NCBI RefSeq assembly: GCF_000190575.1 | Contig: NC_015164.1 | Coordinates: 124,001-188,000, forward strand | Length of the DNA stretch: 64,000 nt | Source: Phocaeicola salanitronis DSM 18170 | Lineage (GTDB): Bacteria > Bacteroidota > Bacteroidia > Bacteroidales > Bacteroidaceae | Direction of reading: 5' to 3' | Shown here: positions 1-9,883 of the stretch, in pieces | How the letters are laid out: every line of letters begins with the position of its first letter | Position numbering within the stretch: position 1 is the first letter of the stretch | Translations under genes and position numbers: made by a program | Notes under the pieces: generated by a model | Database searches by the model: none | Told to the model about the DNA's origin: nothing | Seen by the model: only the letters and a program-made list of their open reading frames with translations

Positions 1-531
1 CCAGCGGGCTACATCGGCACGCGGAGAGCGGTCTATTTGGGTGGCACCTTGTGTCAGGTTATCATCGGCAATAGGGGTGTCGCCAAAGTTGTCCATGAAA
101 AGGAACGTGTAGAAGGCGCGTGCAGCCCGGACCGGAGCGGAAAGTTCTGTATCGCCTTCTTCCAGGTCGCGCAGCAATATATTGCAATTGGTTATTCCTG
201 ACAATAAGCTGCTACATACATTCAACTGGTTATCATTGGCAGAAGCATTCCATGAGTGGGTGGAGCAGTTTGAATATTGGCGCCCGTCCAGCCAACCGCC
301 ATCGAAGCAAACCGCAGAATATTCGTCTGAACTAAGCGAAAGCAATTCATCGTAGCGGCGGTTCAACGGATCACGAAATGCGTAATAAGCGTTGCTTATT
401 CTGGCTTCCAATGCCATGTCAGAGTCCATGGGATAATCCGTATATTGGGATTTGATATCCACATCCAAGTCTGAACAACTGATAGTTGCGAGTGCCAGCA
501 TGGCACCGGTAAATATGTTTTTTGTTTTCAT
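1..531 (-). CDS. SusD/RagB-family nutrient-binding lipoprotein, 3' end beyond the window
   Basis: Reading back from the ATG at 529-531 gives an uninterrupted frame to the window edge (177 codons), so the C-terminal two thirds are missing. It opens with a lipoprotein signal ending in ATISC, and the next residues (DLDVDIKSQYT) match the second SusD in the window at 4889-6553. The shared stretch RAARAFYTF and the SPRADVARW motif are also present in both. SusD proteins sit on the outer cell surface as the lid of a SusC transporter and bind glycans or peptides. It starts 23 bp after the susC stop, so the two are one operon. The substrate cannot be read from the sequence. Confidence 0.93.
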   Translation of the reverse strand, partial: MKTKNIFTGAMLALATISCSDLDVDIKSQYTDYPMDSDMALEARISNAYYAFRDPLNRRYDELLSLSSDEYSAVCFDGGWLDGRQYSNCSTHSWNASANDNQLNVCSSLLSGITNCNILLRDLEEGDTELSAPVRAARAFYTFLFMDNFGDTPIADDNLTQGATQIDRSPRADVARW

Positions 532-554
532 ATAATTCTGTTCCCTTGATTAGA

Positions 555-3500
555 TTAGAAATTCATATTAACACCCACCATAAAGCTGCGTGTACGGGGA
601 TAATTGCTGTTGCGCATATCCATGCCCGGTGTTAAACCGCCTAAGTTTACTTCAGGGTCGATGCCTTTGTAACCCGTAATGGTGAATACGTTATTGCAAG
701 TAGCGTAGATACGCATGTTGTTTACCCAATTGCCCAATTTGCCGAAGTTGTAGCCTAAGGTCAGGGTAGACAAACGCAGGTAAGAACCGTTTTCCAAATA
801 ACGGGTAGAAGGAGCTTGTGCACGAGAGTCATTATAGTTTTGCTCGGTGGCAACTTCTGCCAGAATATTTTTACCGAAACTTCTCAGCAAGGTGGGGTCG
901 CTGTAGCTTGCGCGGATGGCATTGAATATCTTGTTTCCGGCTACGCCTTGGAAGAACATACTTAATGACCAGTTTTTCCAAGTCAGGTCGTTGTTCCACC
1001 CGAATGTGATTTTCGGTTGTGCCGAACCTGCCATACGGCGGTCGGTGTCATCCGGAGCATCGGTTACGCCAATCAGGTTTCCGTTTTCGTCGTAGTCATT
1101 GAATACGGACATTCCATTCTCATCGTATCCTGCCCATTCCCATAAGTAGAATTGTCCGATAGGAGCACTTTCCATTAAGCGTTGTACATGCTGGTTCGAA
1201 TAACTGTTGATATTCGGGTCTGCCATTTCAATAAAGTTTACGCTGAATTCAGAATTAGACATAGATACGACTTCGTTTTTATTGTGTGATAGATTAAGCG
1301 AAGTGCTCCAGGTAAAATCTTTGGTTTGTACCGGTACGGCATTGATGGTGATTTCGATACCTTTGTTGCTGATGTCGCCTACATTGGCAACCATTTCGCT
1401 GTATGGATAAATCAGGGTTGATACTCCGTAGCTGTAAATTAAATCACTTGTCTTTTTATTATAGTATTCGATGGTACCGGTCAGGCGGTTGTTGAAGAAA
1501 CCGAAATCCAAACCGACATTGAACATACCGGTCTTTTCCCATTTCAAATCCGGATTAGCATTTCGGGTTGCACCCAACACGTGGTAATTGTTTCCGTCAG
1601 AGCCGGTGAACCAACCGGTAGAACCGTATACCTGGCGTGCATAGAAAGCGTCGAATCCCAAAGAGTTACCGCTCACGCCATAACCGATGCGGAATTTCAG
1701 GTCATCGAATATATTTTGGTCTTTCATGAAGTCTTCTTCGATGATGCGCCATGCGGCAGATACTGCGGGGAAAGTACCCCAACGGTTGTTGGCACCGAAT
1801 GCGGAAGAACCGTCGCGGCGGATAGTGGCTTGCAACAGGTATTTGCTTTTGTAGCTATAGTTGATACGTCCATAGTAAGAAATCATGCGCAGGGTAGAAA
1901 GCAGAAATTGTGAGTTCAGGTCAACGATTTCGTCTTGTGACATGCTGTTAGCCAATGCCAAATTGTAGTAGCTTAAGTCATCATTATAGAAATTATAAGC
2001 CCGGATTCCGAAACCGTCGTTATTGTCTGACTGTTCCCAAGAGTAACCCAACATAACGCCTACCTTGTGCGCATCATTGAACGTATGGTCCCAGTTGATG
2101 TAGGTTTCCATTTGTTTCTTGATGTTTTCTACAGTGCTGCGTTCAGCATCGCCGTTACGGGAAGTGTAAGTAACGATTTGTGATTGAGAAGAATGATACT
2201 TATTATAAATGTATTGTTCGTTCTGATAAGATAGGTTCAGGTTCCAGTCCAAACCGTCAATGATGTGTACTGTTGCTTTGGCTACACCTTGCAATAGTTT
2301 TTGTGTTGTCTTGTAACGGTCTTCGTTAATCAAAGATACCGGATTGTAATATTGCGAAGTGGTTCTTCCGTAATAAGTCCCGTCTTCATTGTAAATCGGA
2401 TTCAGAGGCAAATAGTAATTCATGGCATCCAATGCGCTTCTGCCTTCGTTGTCTGTAGGACCGCTTTCATTGTTTGAAATGCTGGCGTTTACGTTGAACG
2501 AGAGGTCTAACCGGTCGTTGAATGCTTTGGTCTGCAAGAAAGAACGGGCGGTCAGACGGTCCATTCCTGTTCCGCGTACAACTCCTTGACGTTCGAGGAA
2601 GTTAATGGATGCGTTGTATGAGGTCTTTTCGTTTCCCCCGTTAATCGCCACATTGTGATTGTGGCTGAAAGCTGTGCGGAGCACTTCGTCTTGCCAATTC
2701 ACGTCTGCCGGATTGTTTACGTCGTAATAACTTGACAAATCGATTCCGTTGGCGTCCGCGTATGCCAATACTTCATCGGCAGTCATCATGTCCAAGGTGT
2801 TCAAAGTCTTGTCCCATGCTACATATCCGCTGTAACTTACGTTGGTACGTCCATCCTTATTGCCTTTCTTGGTGGTGACGATGATTACGCCGTTGGCAGC
2901 TTTCGAACCATAGATGGCGGTAGCCGAAGCGTCACGTAATACATCGATGCTTTCAATGTCTTCCGGCGCAATGAGTGAAAGGCTTACACCCGGCACACCG
3001 TCTATAACGTAATAAGGCTCCATAGCTTCGCCTGTACGAAGTGTAGAGGCACCACGCAAAGAGATAGAAGCCGAACCGTTCGGGTCACTGGTGTTGGCGA
3101 TAGTCAGACCCGGCACTTTTCCTTGCAGCAATTGTGCCGGAGTGGTGTAGACACCCACATTCAGGTCTTCGGCTTTTACGGTAGTGATGGAGCTGGTTAC
3201 GTCCTTGCGTTCCATCGACCCATAACCGATAACTACTACTTCGTCCAATAGCTGAGCGTCTTCCGACAAGGTAATGTTAATGGTATTTGATTGGACTTCT
3301 ACTTCTTGAGTCACGTAGCCAATGTAAGAGAAAACCAAAGTTTTACCTTTTTCTACATTCACAGTGTATTTGCCGTCGATGTCGGTAACGCTGCCATTGG
3401 TCGTGCCTTTTTCAACTACACTTACCCCAATTAAAGGCATTCCGGTGTTGTCTATAACAGTACCGGTTACTGCGTTTTGGGCAAATGCATACGTACTTAC

Positions 3501-3569
3501 TAAAAGAAAAAATGCAAAGGAAAGGATTTTCCTTAGCAGGTGTTTGTTTGTAATAAGTTTGCTTTGCAT
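555..3569 (-). CDS. SusC/RagA-family TonB-dependent outer-membrane transporter (copy 1)
   Basis: 1004 residues. Residues 1-31 are a signal peptide ending AFAQ. Residues about 33-115 form the carboxypeptidase-regulatory-like N-terminal extension typical of SusC. The TonB-box region (DEVVVIGYGS) follows, then a plug domain to about 235 with the hallmark LRDASATAIYGSKAANGVI, and a 22-strand-type barrel that ends in a terminal Phe (VGVNMNF). SusC proteins import glycans or peptides using TonB energy with their SusD partner, here the next gene at 1-531. The protein is a close paralogue of the one at 6575-9610. A TAnnTTTG-type -7 box lies on the minus strand at 3603-3610. No anti-sigma, HTCS or SusR-type regulator is adjacent. 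Confidence 0.97.
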   Translation of the reverse strand: MQSKLITNKHLLRKILSFAFFLLVSTYAFAQNAVTGTVIDNTGMPLIGVSVVEKGTTNGSVTDIDGKYTVNVEKGKTLVFSYIGYVTQEVEVQSNTINITLSEDAQLLDEVVVIGYGSMERKDVTSSITTVKAEDLNVGVYTTPAQLLQGKVPGLTIANTSDPNGSASISLRGASTLRTGEAMEPYYVIDGVPGVSLSLIAPEDIESIDVLRDASATAIYGSKAANGVIIVTTKKGNKDGRTNVSYSGYVAWDKTLNTLDMMTADEVLAYADANGIDLSSYYDVNNPADVNWQDEVLRTAFSHNHNVAINGGNEKTSYNASINFLERQGVVRGTGMDRLTARSFLQTKAFNDRLDLSFNVNASISNNESGPTDNEGRSALDAMNYYLPLNPIYNEDGTYYGRTTSQYYNPVSLINEDRYKTTQKLLQGVAKATVHIIDGLDWNLNLSYQNEQYIYNKYHSSQSQIVTYTSRNGDAERSTVENIKKQMETYINWDHTFNDAHKVGVMLGYSWEQSDNNDGFGIRAYNFYNDDLSYYNLALANSMSQDEIVDLNSQFLLSTLRMISYYGRINYSYKSKYLLQATIRRDGSSAFGANNRWGTFPAVSAAWRIIEEDFMKDQNIFDDLKFRIGYGVSGNSLGFDAFYARQVYGSTGWFTGSDGNNYHVLGATRNANPDLKWEKTGMFNVGLDFGFFNNRLTGTIEYYNKKTSDLIYSYGVSTLIYPYSEMVANVGDISNKGIEITINAVPVQTKDFTWSTSLNLSHNKNEVVSMSNSEFSVNFIEMADPNINSYSNQHVQRLMESAPIGQFYLWEWAGYDENGMSVFNDYDENGNLIGVTDAPDDTDRRMAGSAQPKITFGWNNDLTWKNWSLSMFFQGVAGNKIFNAIRASYSDPTLLRSFGKNILAEVATEQNYNDSRAQAPSTRYLENGSYLRLSTLTLGYNFGKLGNWVNNMRIYATCNNVFTITGYKGIDPEVNLGGLTPGMDMRNSNYPRTRSFMVGVNMNF

Positions 3570-3602
3570 ACGATAAATGTTTAATAGGATTTAAATTCGT
3601 TG

Positions 3603-3610
3603 CAAAAGTA
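3603..3610 (-). promoter_or_regulatory. Candidate -7 box of the susC copy 1 promoter
   Basis: The minus strand reads TACTTTTG, which fits the Bacteroides -7 consensus TAnnTTTG, 33-40 bp upstream of the susC ATG. I see no clear -33 TTTG at the expected distance. Confidence 0.4.
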
Positions 3611-3764
3611 AAATAGCGGTTTTGCAGCGGTATTGCGTCCACTTTTCGTTTGTATGCAAATCTTATTACAAACCTGTTAAATCGTTTCCTGAAGTTATGA
3701 TGTCTATATTATTATATATAAAAGGTAGAAGTAAGTACGCAAGTTTATTGGCACGAACATATAA

Positions 3765-4694
3765 TTATAGTTGTTTTATTTCATCTTGCGTAAGTTGTGT
3801 ACACTGGGCTATGTCTTTTATGGAAAGTCCTATCTCTTTCATCTTTTTTGCAACTTCTTTTGCTTTCTTTTTTTCTCCTTCCGCTCTTCCTTCTTCTCTT
3901 CCTTCCGCTCTTCCTTCTGCCATTCCTTCCGCTCTTCCTTCTTTAAAGCCTTCCGTATGTCCTTCGTCCCAGCCTGTCTTGATAACACTGCGTTGGTAGC
4001 GTAAGGCTTCCATATCTCGGTAATAAGCACGTTTCTCTACATCAGGTAAGGTGTCAATGCGGAGTCGTTCTCTTGCTTCCGGAAGTCCTTTCGCCGTAGC
4101 TTCTTTATCTATTTCTCCAGTCTTAAGGAATTTAATCCATTCGTCAAGAGGAGTTTTTGCTACTTTATCGAAATCATTTACGCGCAACACATAATATTCG
4201 GGAAAGATATCGTCGGCATCTTTTCCTATAAAGAGTTCTTGTTGGCGTGCGGATAGCTTTAGAAAGTTGTTTGAGTCGTGTAAACTACGAAAGACTATTT
4301 CCCCATGATATACATAGTCTTTACTTTTAACCATGCTGAAATAAACAATATTGATAGTATAAGTCTTGTATATTTTGCTATAATCTGCTTCCCAATTGGT
4401 ATATTGCGATAGGATGTGAGAAGCACCATAAAGTAATTTGTGATAATAGTATAATTCGCGATAGTTTTGGATTTTGATGATAAGCTGCTTGCCTTTGCTG
4501 TCTTCAACCAAAATATCGGCACGGTTAAACTTATCTGTTTCATCCGTTTGGTTTGATTCGCTTTCCAAGAAACGGCAAATGCGTAAGTCTTCATTCAGCA
4601 ATGTAGAAAGAAAACCTTCCAGCACGACATAATTGCTTTTGTCACGCAATAACCTTTTCATTGCCCAGTCGAAACGTATAAAATTATCTTTCAT
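3765..4694 (-). CDS. Rpn-family (PD-(D/E)XK) nuclease-like protein, probably catalytically altered
   Basis: 309 residues from the ATG at 4694; a TTG 27 bp upstream is possible but less likely. The N-terminal FIRFDWAMKRLLRDKSN and the following core match the Bacteroides branch of Rpn recombination-promoting nucleases/putative transposases. The active-site region reads RADILVED...LIIKIQN: Asp60 is present, but the Glu expected before x-Gln is Lys74 (codon AAA), with Gln76 kept. The C-terminal third is a low-complexity EGRAEG/EGREEG repeat (residues about 240-275) followed by a basic helix, as is common in this family. The gene lies between two duplicated susCD units and appears to be transcribed alone, because a terminator separates it from the upstream susD. 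Confidence 0.85.
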   Translation of the reverse strand: MKDNFIRFDWAMKRLLRDKSNYVVLEGFLSTLLNEDLRICRFLESESNQTDETDKFNRADILVEDSKGKQLIIKIQNYRELYYYHKLLYGASHILSQYTNWEADYSKIYKTYTINIVYFSMVKSKDYVYHGEIVFRSLHDSNNFLKLSARQQELFIGKDADDIFPEYYVLRVNDFDKVAKTPLDEWIKFLKTGEIDKEATAKGLPEARERLRIDTLPDVEKRAYYRDMEALRYQRSVIKTGWDEGHTEGFKEGRAEGMAEGRAEGREEGRAEGEKKKAKEVAKKMKEIGLSIKDIAQCTQLTQDEIKQL

Positions 4695-4796
4695 ATCCTG
4701 ATATTTATCGCTTGTGTGCAAATATACTGATTTATTTTGTTTTGGGACAAGAATGGAGGGAGTTTTTCTGATATGGAGAAATGAGGTGAAGAATGG

Positions 4797-4849
4797 AAAA
4801 GCCTTGCGCTACATCCGGTGTCATCGCGACAGCGGATGCGGCACAAGGC
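4797..4849 (-). terminator. Rho-independent terminator of the susC2-susD2 operon
   Basis: On the minus strand a long, partly bulged stem starts with GCCTTGTGCCGCATCCG, is closed by CGGATGTAGCGCAAGGC, and is followed directly by TTTT. It lies 40 bp past the susD stop at 4889, in the right orientation to end the operon before the Rpn gene. Confidence 0.8.
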
Positions 4850-4888
4850 AAAGGTTATGGTTTGGAAACTTAAAAATGAATGTTCAGG

Positions 4889-6553
4889 TTAATATCCCGG
4901 ATTCTGTTCCCAATTTGTATTAGCGTTCAATACATTAATACTTAACGGCCACAAGCGATACTGCGGGTTAGAGGCATTGGGGTTGAAATCGTTTTTGAAT
5001 CCCCAGTCGCGTTCGAAGTCGCCGAAGCGGATTAAGTCGTTGCGGCGCCAGTGCTCATCCAAGAACTCACGGCCACGTTCGTCCAAAATCTCTTGCAAGC
5101 TTGGGTCTCCTACAATTTGGGGAGCATTGACATACGCACGGATTTGGTTGAACAAGCTCATGGGGGTGTCGCCGTTTGTCGCTGTCCCGCCACGTACGAT
5201 GGCTTCACATTTCATTAGGATGATATCCGCATAGCGGAAAATGGGGAAGTCGTTATCTTGATTGCGGCTGTATACATTATAGTCGTTGATATCCGGGAAG
5301 AATTTGATGGAGCGGTAACCTTGTGTCCATCCTTTTAAGTCAGCGCCGCAGTTTAAGTCTGCATTCGGAACTACCGGAGGGTCGGCGGTAAGGTCTTCTT
5401 TTAAAGTAATGGATTTGGTGAAGGTTACATTTTCACCTCCATACGTGTTGCGTACACTCGTCGGCTCTCCTGTATTGTTATCGTATTGGTAAACATCAAA
5501 TGTTTCCATACCGATATTTTCACCCGTACTTCCGGCGATTACATCATTCCGGCGGTCGCCCGGCAAGCAGAACAGTTCAACGAACTCGGGTGTCAAAGTC
5601 ATATTGCCACCTACAGAATTAGTCATTTCGATGCTGTAAAAGCCATTGCTGTTCTGTCCGCGCCGCCAGGTTCGGAAGCGGGCAAAAGTCATACCTTGTG
5701 TAGTTACAGCATCAAAAGGCATGGCATAGATAAAGTCTTTGATTTGCGAACCGTTAGTGTACATGAACTTCGTTTTGTAATCATCGCTTAAATCGAAATT
5801 TCCTGACGCAATGATACGGTCGCAAGCGGCGATGCAGTCATTTAGTTTTTCATTAGGCGCATTTGCCGACCAGCTTGAACTGGTGACATCTTGGGTATAT
5901 ACGTTCCAGTTGATATATAGCTTTGCCAATAAGGCATCTACCATCCAGCGGGTAGGTTTTCCGTATGTAGAGGCGTCTACATTTTCATAACAATTGTCGC
6001 GGACCGCGAGCAGTTCCGACTCAATCCAACGGGCTACATCGGCACGCGGAGAACGTTCAATTGCTTCGTTATCATCCAATAAGTGGTCAATGATAGGTGT
6101 GTCGCCCCAATGTTCCATAATCATGAAGGTATAAAATGCACGGGCTGCACGTACCGGAGCAATTTCTGGAACATCTTCACCACCCATGTCAAAAATAATG
6201 CGGTTGCAATTGGTGATGCCTGTTTGCAGTTCATTGAACACGTCCAATTGGCTAGCTGAGTTGGTCGGGTCAATCATGTGAAGCGAGAAATTTGCCATAT
6301 CGCGGTTGTTCAAATAATCAGTATCAAAACTGACCGCCGTATATTCATCGGAGTTACAGGAAACGCCTTCATCGAAACGTCTGCCGATAGCGGCACGGAA
6401 TGCATAAAATGCATTGTTCATTTGTGCTTCGTAGGCGATTTCTGAATCGGGAAATTCGGTATATTGTGATTTGATATCTACGTCAAGGTCAGTACAACTG
6501 ACACTTGTAAGTGCCAGAAGGGCGCCGGAAATAAGAATATGTTTTGTTTTCAT
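4889..6553 (-). CDS. SusD/RagB-family nutrient-binding lipoprotein (copy 2)
   Basis: 554 residues with a lipoprotein signal ending SVSC (Cys20), then DLDVDIKSQYTEFPDSE as in copy 1. SusD hallmarks are visible: RAARAFYTF near residue 135, SPRADVARWIESEL near 170, the TPR-type stretch KPTRWMVDALLAKLYINWNVY near 205, and the C-terminal DERGREFLDEHWRRNDLIRFG. It is exposed on the cell surface and captures ligand for the SusC at 6575-9610, whose stop is 21 bp upstream. A strong terminator follows at 4797-4849. The ligand is not identifiable, since no glycoside hydrolase or peptidase lies in the same operon. Confidence 0.96.
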   Translation of the reverse strand: MKTKHILISGALLALTSVSCTDLDVDIKSQYTEFPDSEIAYEAQMNNAFYAFRAAIGRRFDEGVSCNSDEYTAVSFDTDYLNNRDMANFSLHMIDPTNSASQLDVFNELQTGITNCNRIIFDMGGEDVPEIAPVRAARAFYTFMIMEHWGDTPIIDHLLDDNEAIERSPRADVARWIESELLAVRDNCYENVDASTYGKPTRWMVDALLAKLYINWNVYTQDVTSSSWSANAPNEKLNDCIAACDRIIASGNFDLSDDYKTKFMYTNGSQIKDFIYAMPFDAVTTQGMTFARFRTWRRGQNSNGFYSIEMTNSVGGNMTLTPEFVELFCLPGDRRNDVIAGSTGENIGMETFDVYQYDNNTGEPTSVRNTYGGENVTFTKSITLKEDLTADPPVVPNADLNCGADLKGWTQGYRSIKFFPDINDYNVYSRNQDNDFPIFRYADIILMKCEAIVRGGTATNGDTPMSLFNQIRAYVNAPQIVGDPSLQEILDERGREFLDEHWRRNDLIRFGDFERDWGFKNDFNPNASNPQYRLWPLSINVLNANTNWEQNPGY

Positions 6554-6574
6554 AATAGTCTGTCTGTTTTTAAG

Positions 6575-9500
6575 TTAGAAATTCACATTTACACCAACCA
6601 TAAATGTACGGGTGCGTGGATACGTGGCATTACGCCAGTCGATTCCGGGAGCCAAGCCTCCAAGGCTGATTTCAGGGTCAACGCCTTTATATCCGGTAAT
6701 GGTGAAGACATTGTTGCAGGTTGCGTAGAGTCTCAGGTTATTTATCCAGTTGCCCAGCTTGCCGAAGTTGTAGCCTAATGTCAGTGTCGACAAACGGAAA
6801 TACGAACCGTTTTCAAGATAACGGGCTGAAGGCGCATGGGCGCGGGAGTCGTTTGCATTTTGACCGGTTATGGCTTCTGCTAATGCGTTTTTCCCATTGG
6901 CTATTTGACCGGTGTTGTTATAATAGGCGCGTGTAGCATTAAAAATCTTGTTTCCTGCCACACCTTGGAAGAATGCGGTCAGTGACCAGTTTTTCCAGTT
7001 CAGCTCATTGTTCCAGCCGTAAACCAATTTCGGCTGTGCGGAACCGGCTTTGCGACGGTCTTCATCGGTAGGAGCATCGGTTGTGCCGATTAGATTGCCT
7101 TCAGCATCATAGTCATTGAATATAGAGCCTCCGTTTTCGTCATAACCAGCCCATTCCCATAAATAAAATTGTCCGATGGGAGAACCTTCCATGATGCGCT
7201 GTACGTTTGAGTTGGTATAACCTGCGATATCTGTATTGCCTTGGTCGATATAGTCTACCGAGAATGTTTCATTAGAAAGCTTTTCTACGACATTCTTGTT
7301 GTGTGAAAGGTTAATAGAAGTACTCCAAGTGAAGTCTTTGGTTTGTACCGGAACAGCATTTAACGTAATTTCGATACCTTTGTTGCTGATGTCGCCTACG
7401 TTAGCGGTCATCCAGCCGTATGAATACCGGTTGGTAGAAACCGGATAATCGTAAATCAGGTCGCTGGTTTTCTTGTTATAGTATTCGATTGTACCCGTCA
7501 GGCGGTTATTGAAGAAACCAAAATCAATACCGATGTTGAACATGCCGGTTTTTTCCCATTTCAGGTCTGGGTTCGAGTTGCGCGTTGCGCCCAGAATGCG
7601 ATAATCGGCAGAGGTGCCGCTTGCGTTTACGTAGTTAAACCAGCCGGTCGAGCCATATACTTGGTGTGCATAGAAAGCGTCAAACCCTAACGAGTTACCG
7701 CTGACACCGTAACCGATGCGGAGTTTTAAATCGTCGAAAATGTCTTGGTCTTTCATAAAGTCTTCTTCAATAATGCGCCATGCGGCGGATACGGAGGGGA
7801 ATGTACCCCAGCGGTTATTGGCTCCGAATGCGGAGGAACCGTCACGGCGTACAGTCGCTTGCAGCAAGTATTTGCTGTTAAAGCTATAGTTGACACGTCC
7901 GTAGAACGAAATCATGCGCAAGGTTGAGAGCAGGTAATTGTCGTTTACATCGCTAATGTCGCTGATGGAAACATTGTTCGCCATTGACATGTTATAATAC
8001 AGTAAGTCATCGTTGTAGAAATTATAGACTTTGGCACCGAAGCCATCATTATTGTCCGCTTGTTCCCAAGAGTAACCCAACATGACTCCTACTTTGTGCT
8101 TGTCGGCGAAGGTATGGTCCCAGTTGATGTAAGTTTCCATTTGTTTGCGTACGTTTTCTACAGCCATGCGTTCTGCTTGGCCATGGCGGGATGTTTCCAA
8201 CTGAGATTGGGTGCTGTTGTAGTTGCTGTAGATGTATTGCTGGTTTTGATAAGAGAGGTTTAAGTTCCAATCCAGGCCGTCAATGATATGTAAGGTCGCT
8301 TTGGCAACGCCTTGCAACAACTTTTCTTTTGTCTTGCGGATGTCTTCGTTTGCCATTGAAACCGGATTGAAGTTTTGCGAGATTTGCAAGTTGCTGTACC
8401 ATGAACCGTCGGCGTTCTTGACAGGAACCAGCGGGCTGTAATAATACATGGCATCCAATACGCTTCTTCCTTGAACACTTTCACCTCCGTTGCTAATCGG
8501 ACCGCTGGTGCTGTTGCGTACACTTGCGTTCAAACTAACAGAAATATCCAAACGGTCGTTCAATGTCTTGGTCTGTACAAATGAACGTGCGGTAAGCCGG
8601 TCCATATCAGTGCCTAATACTACCCCTTCGCGGTCTAAAAAACTGATAGATGCGCTGTATTGCGTTTTTTCATTCCCGCCGTTGATAGATACATTGTGGT
8701 TGTGGCTGAATCCGGTACGGAGTATTTCGTCTTGCCAGTTGGTATTGGCTGGGTTATTGGCGTCATAATAAGGTGAAAGGTCGATGTTGTTTGCGCTTGC
8801 ATACGACAATAGTTGGTCTGCAGTCATCATGTCCAGGGTTTTCATCGTATGGTCCCATGCCACATAACCGCTATAACTTACGCTGGTACGCCCTTCCTTA
8901 TTGCCTTTTTTGGTAGTGACGATAATTACGCCGTTGGCAGCTTTTGAACCGTAAATGGCTGTAGCCGAAGCGTCACGCAATACATCGATGCTTTCGATGT
9001 CTTCCGGCGCTACCAAAGACAGGCTTACGCCCGGGACGCCGTCAATGACATAGTAAGGCTCCATGGCTTCGCCTGCGCGCAGTGAAGAGGCACCACGCAA
9101 AGAGATAGAAGCCGAACCGTTCGGGTCACTGGTGTTGGCGATAGTCAGACCGGGCACTTTTCCTTGCAGCAATTGGGCCGGAGTGGTGTAGACTCCTACG
9201 TTCAGGTCTTCTGCCTTTACCGAAGTAATAGAACTGGTCACATCCTTGCGTTGCATGCTGCCGTAACCGATGACGACGACTTCTTCCAAAGACTGTGCGT
9301 CTTCTGCCAGCATTACGTTGATGGTGTTTGAATTGACTTTGATTTCTTGCGAAATAAATCCGATGTAGGAAAACACCAATGTCTTGCCTCGTTCTACATT
9401 GACGGAGTATTTCCCGTTTACATCGGTAATGTTACCGTTGGTTGTTCCTTTTTCCACTACATTTACCCCGACTAAAGGCATTCCGGATTGGTCTTTGACC

Positions 9501-9610
9501 GTTCCCGTAACTGTGTTTTGGGCAAAAGCACAGGTACACACGAAGAGAAAAACTGCGAGAGAAACGAGTTTTCTCTGCATCCATTTGTTAGTTGTCTGTT
9601 TGCTTTGCAT
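6575..9610 (-). CDS. SusC/RagA-family TonB-dependent outer-membrane transporter (copy 2)
   Basis: 1011 residues with the same architecture as copy 1: signal peptide (ends AFAQ, about 31), carboxypeptidase-regulatory-like domain, TonB-box region (EEVVVIGYGSM), plug with DASATAIYGSKAANGV, and a barrel ending VGVNVNF. It differs from copy 1 mainly in barrel loops, for example around residues 370-410 and 640-720, where ligand contacts are expected. A 108-bp part of the plug is almost identical at DNA level to copy 1 (9086-9193 against 3045-3152). It is the first gene of a susC-susD operon. Upstream is a 631-bp gap with repeats but no regulator gene. Confidence 0.97.
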   Translation of the reverse strand: MQSKQTTNKWMQRKLVSLAVFLFVCTCAFAQNTVTGTVKDQSGMPLVGVNVVEKGTTNGNITDVNGKYSVNVERGKTLVFSYIGFISQEIKVNSNTINVMLAEDAQSLEEVVVIGYGSMQRKDVTSSITSVKAEDLNVGVYTTPAQLLQGKVPGLTIANTSDPNGSASISLRGASSLRAGEAMEPYYVIDGVPGVSLSLVAPEDIESIDVLRDASATAIYGSKAANGVIIVTTKKGNKEGRTSVSYSGYVAWDHTMKTLDMMTADQLLSYASANNIDLSPYYDANNPANTNWQDEILRTGFSHNHNVSINGGNEKTQYSASISFLDREGVVLGTDMDRLTARSFVQTKTLNDRLDISVSLNASVRNSTSGPISNGGESVQGRSVLDAMYYYSPLVPVKNADGSWYSNLQISQNFNPVSMANEDIRKTKEKLLQGVAKATLHIIDGLDWNLNLSYQNQQYIYSNYNSTQSQLETSRHGQAERMAVENVRKQMETYINWDHTFADKHKVGVMLGYSWEQADNNDGFGAKVYNFYNDDLLYYNMSMANNVSISDISDVNDNYLLSTLRMISFYGRVNYSFNSKYLLQATVRRDGSSAFGANNRWGTFPSVSAAWRIIEEDFMKDQDIFDDLKLRIGYGVSGNSLGFDAFYAHQVYGSTGWFNYVNASGTSADYRILGATRNSNPDLKWEKTGMFNIGIDFGFFNNRLTGTIEYYNKKTSDLIYDYPVSTNRYSYGWMTANVGDISNKGIEITLNAVPVQTKDFTWSTSINLSHNKNVVEKLSNETFSVDYIDQGNTDIAGYTNSNVQRIMEGSPIGQFYLWEWAGYDENGGSIFNDYDAEGNLIGTTDAPTDEDRRKAGSAQPKLVYGWNNELNWKNWSLTAFFQGVAGNKIFNATRAYYNNTGQIANGKNALAEAITGQNANDSRAHAPSARYLENGSYFRLSTLTLGYNFGKLGNWINNLRLYATCNNVFTITGYKGVDPEISLGGLAPGIDWRNATYPRTRTFMVGVNVNF

Positions 9611-9883
9611 AAATTATTAGATTTTAGTGTTTGACTTAACATTGCGAAATCGCAACGTTTCTTTACACAACGAAGTTATATAAATATTTCTGTAAAATTG
9701 CAACATGTATTACAAAAATGTTTCCGCCATGTTTGATAACATAAAAATAATGGCGAAGATTTTTCTTCAACCGGGTCGTGCGGCTTTCTGTCCCTGCTTG
9801 TGCGGGAGGGCAAGTGCGGTCGTTTTTAAGACAGATGAGGTTGCTCCGGCAGACAAACTTGCATTCTCAGCGAGTTTTTACAT

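Noticed and set aside
4695..4721. TTG start for the Rpn-like gene
   Set aside because: The ATG at 4694 matches the usual N-terminus of the family; the nine extra codons have no support.
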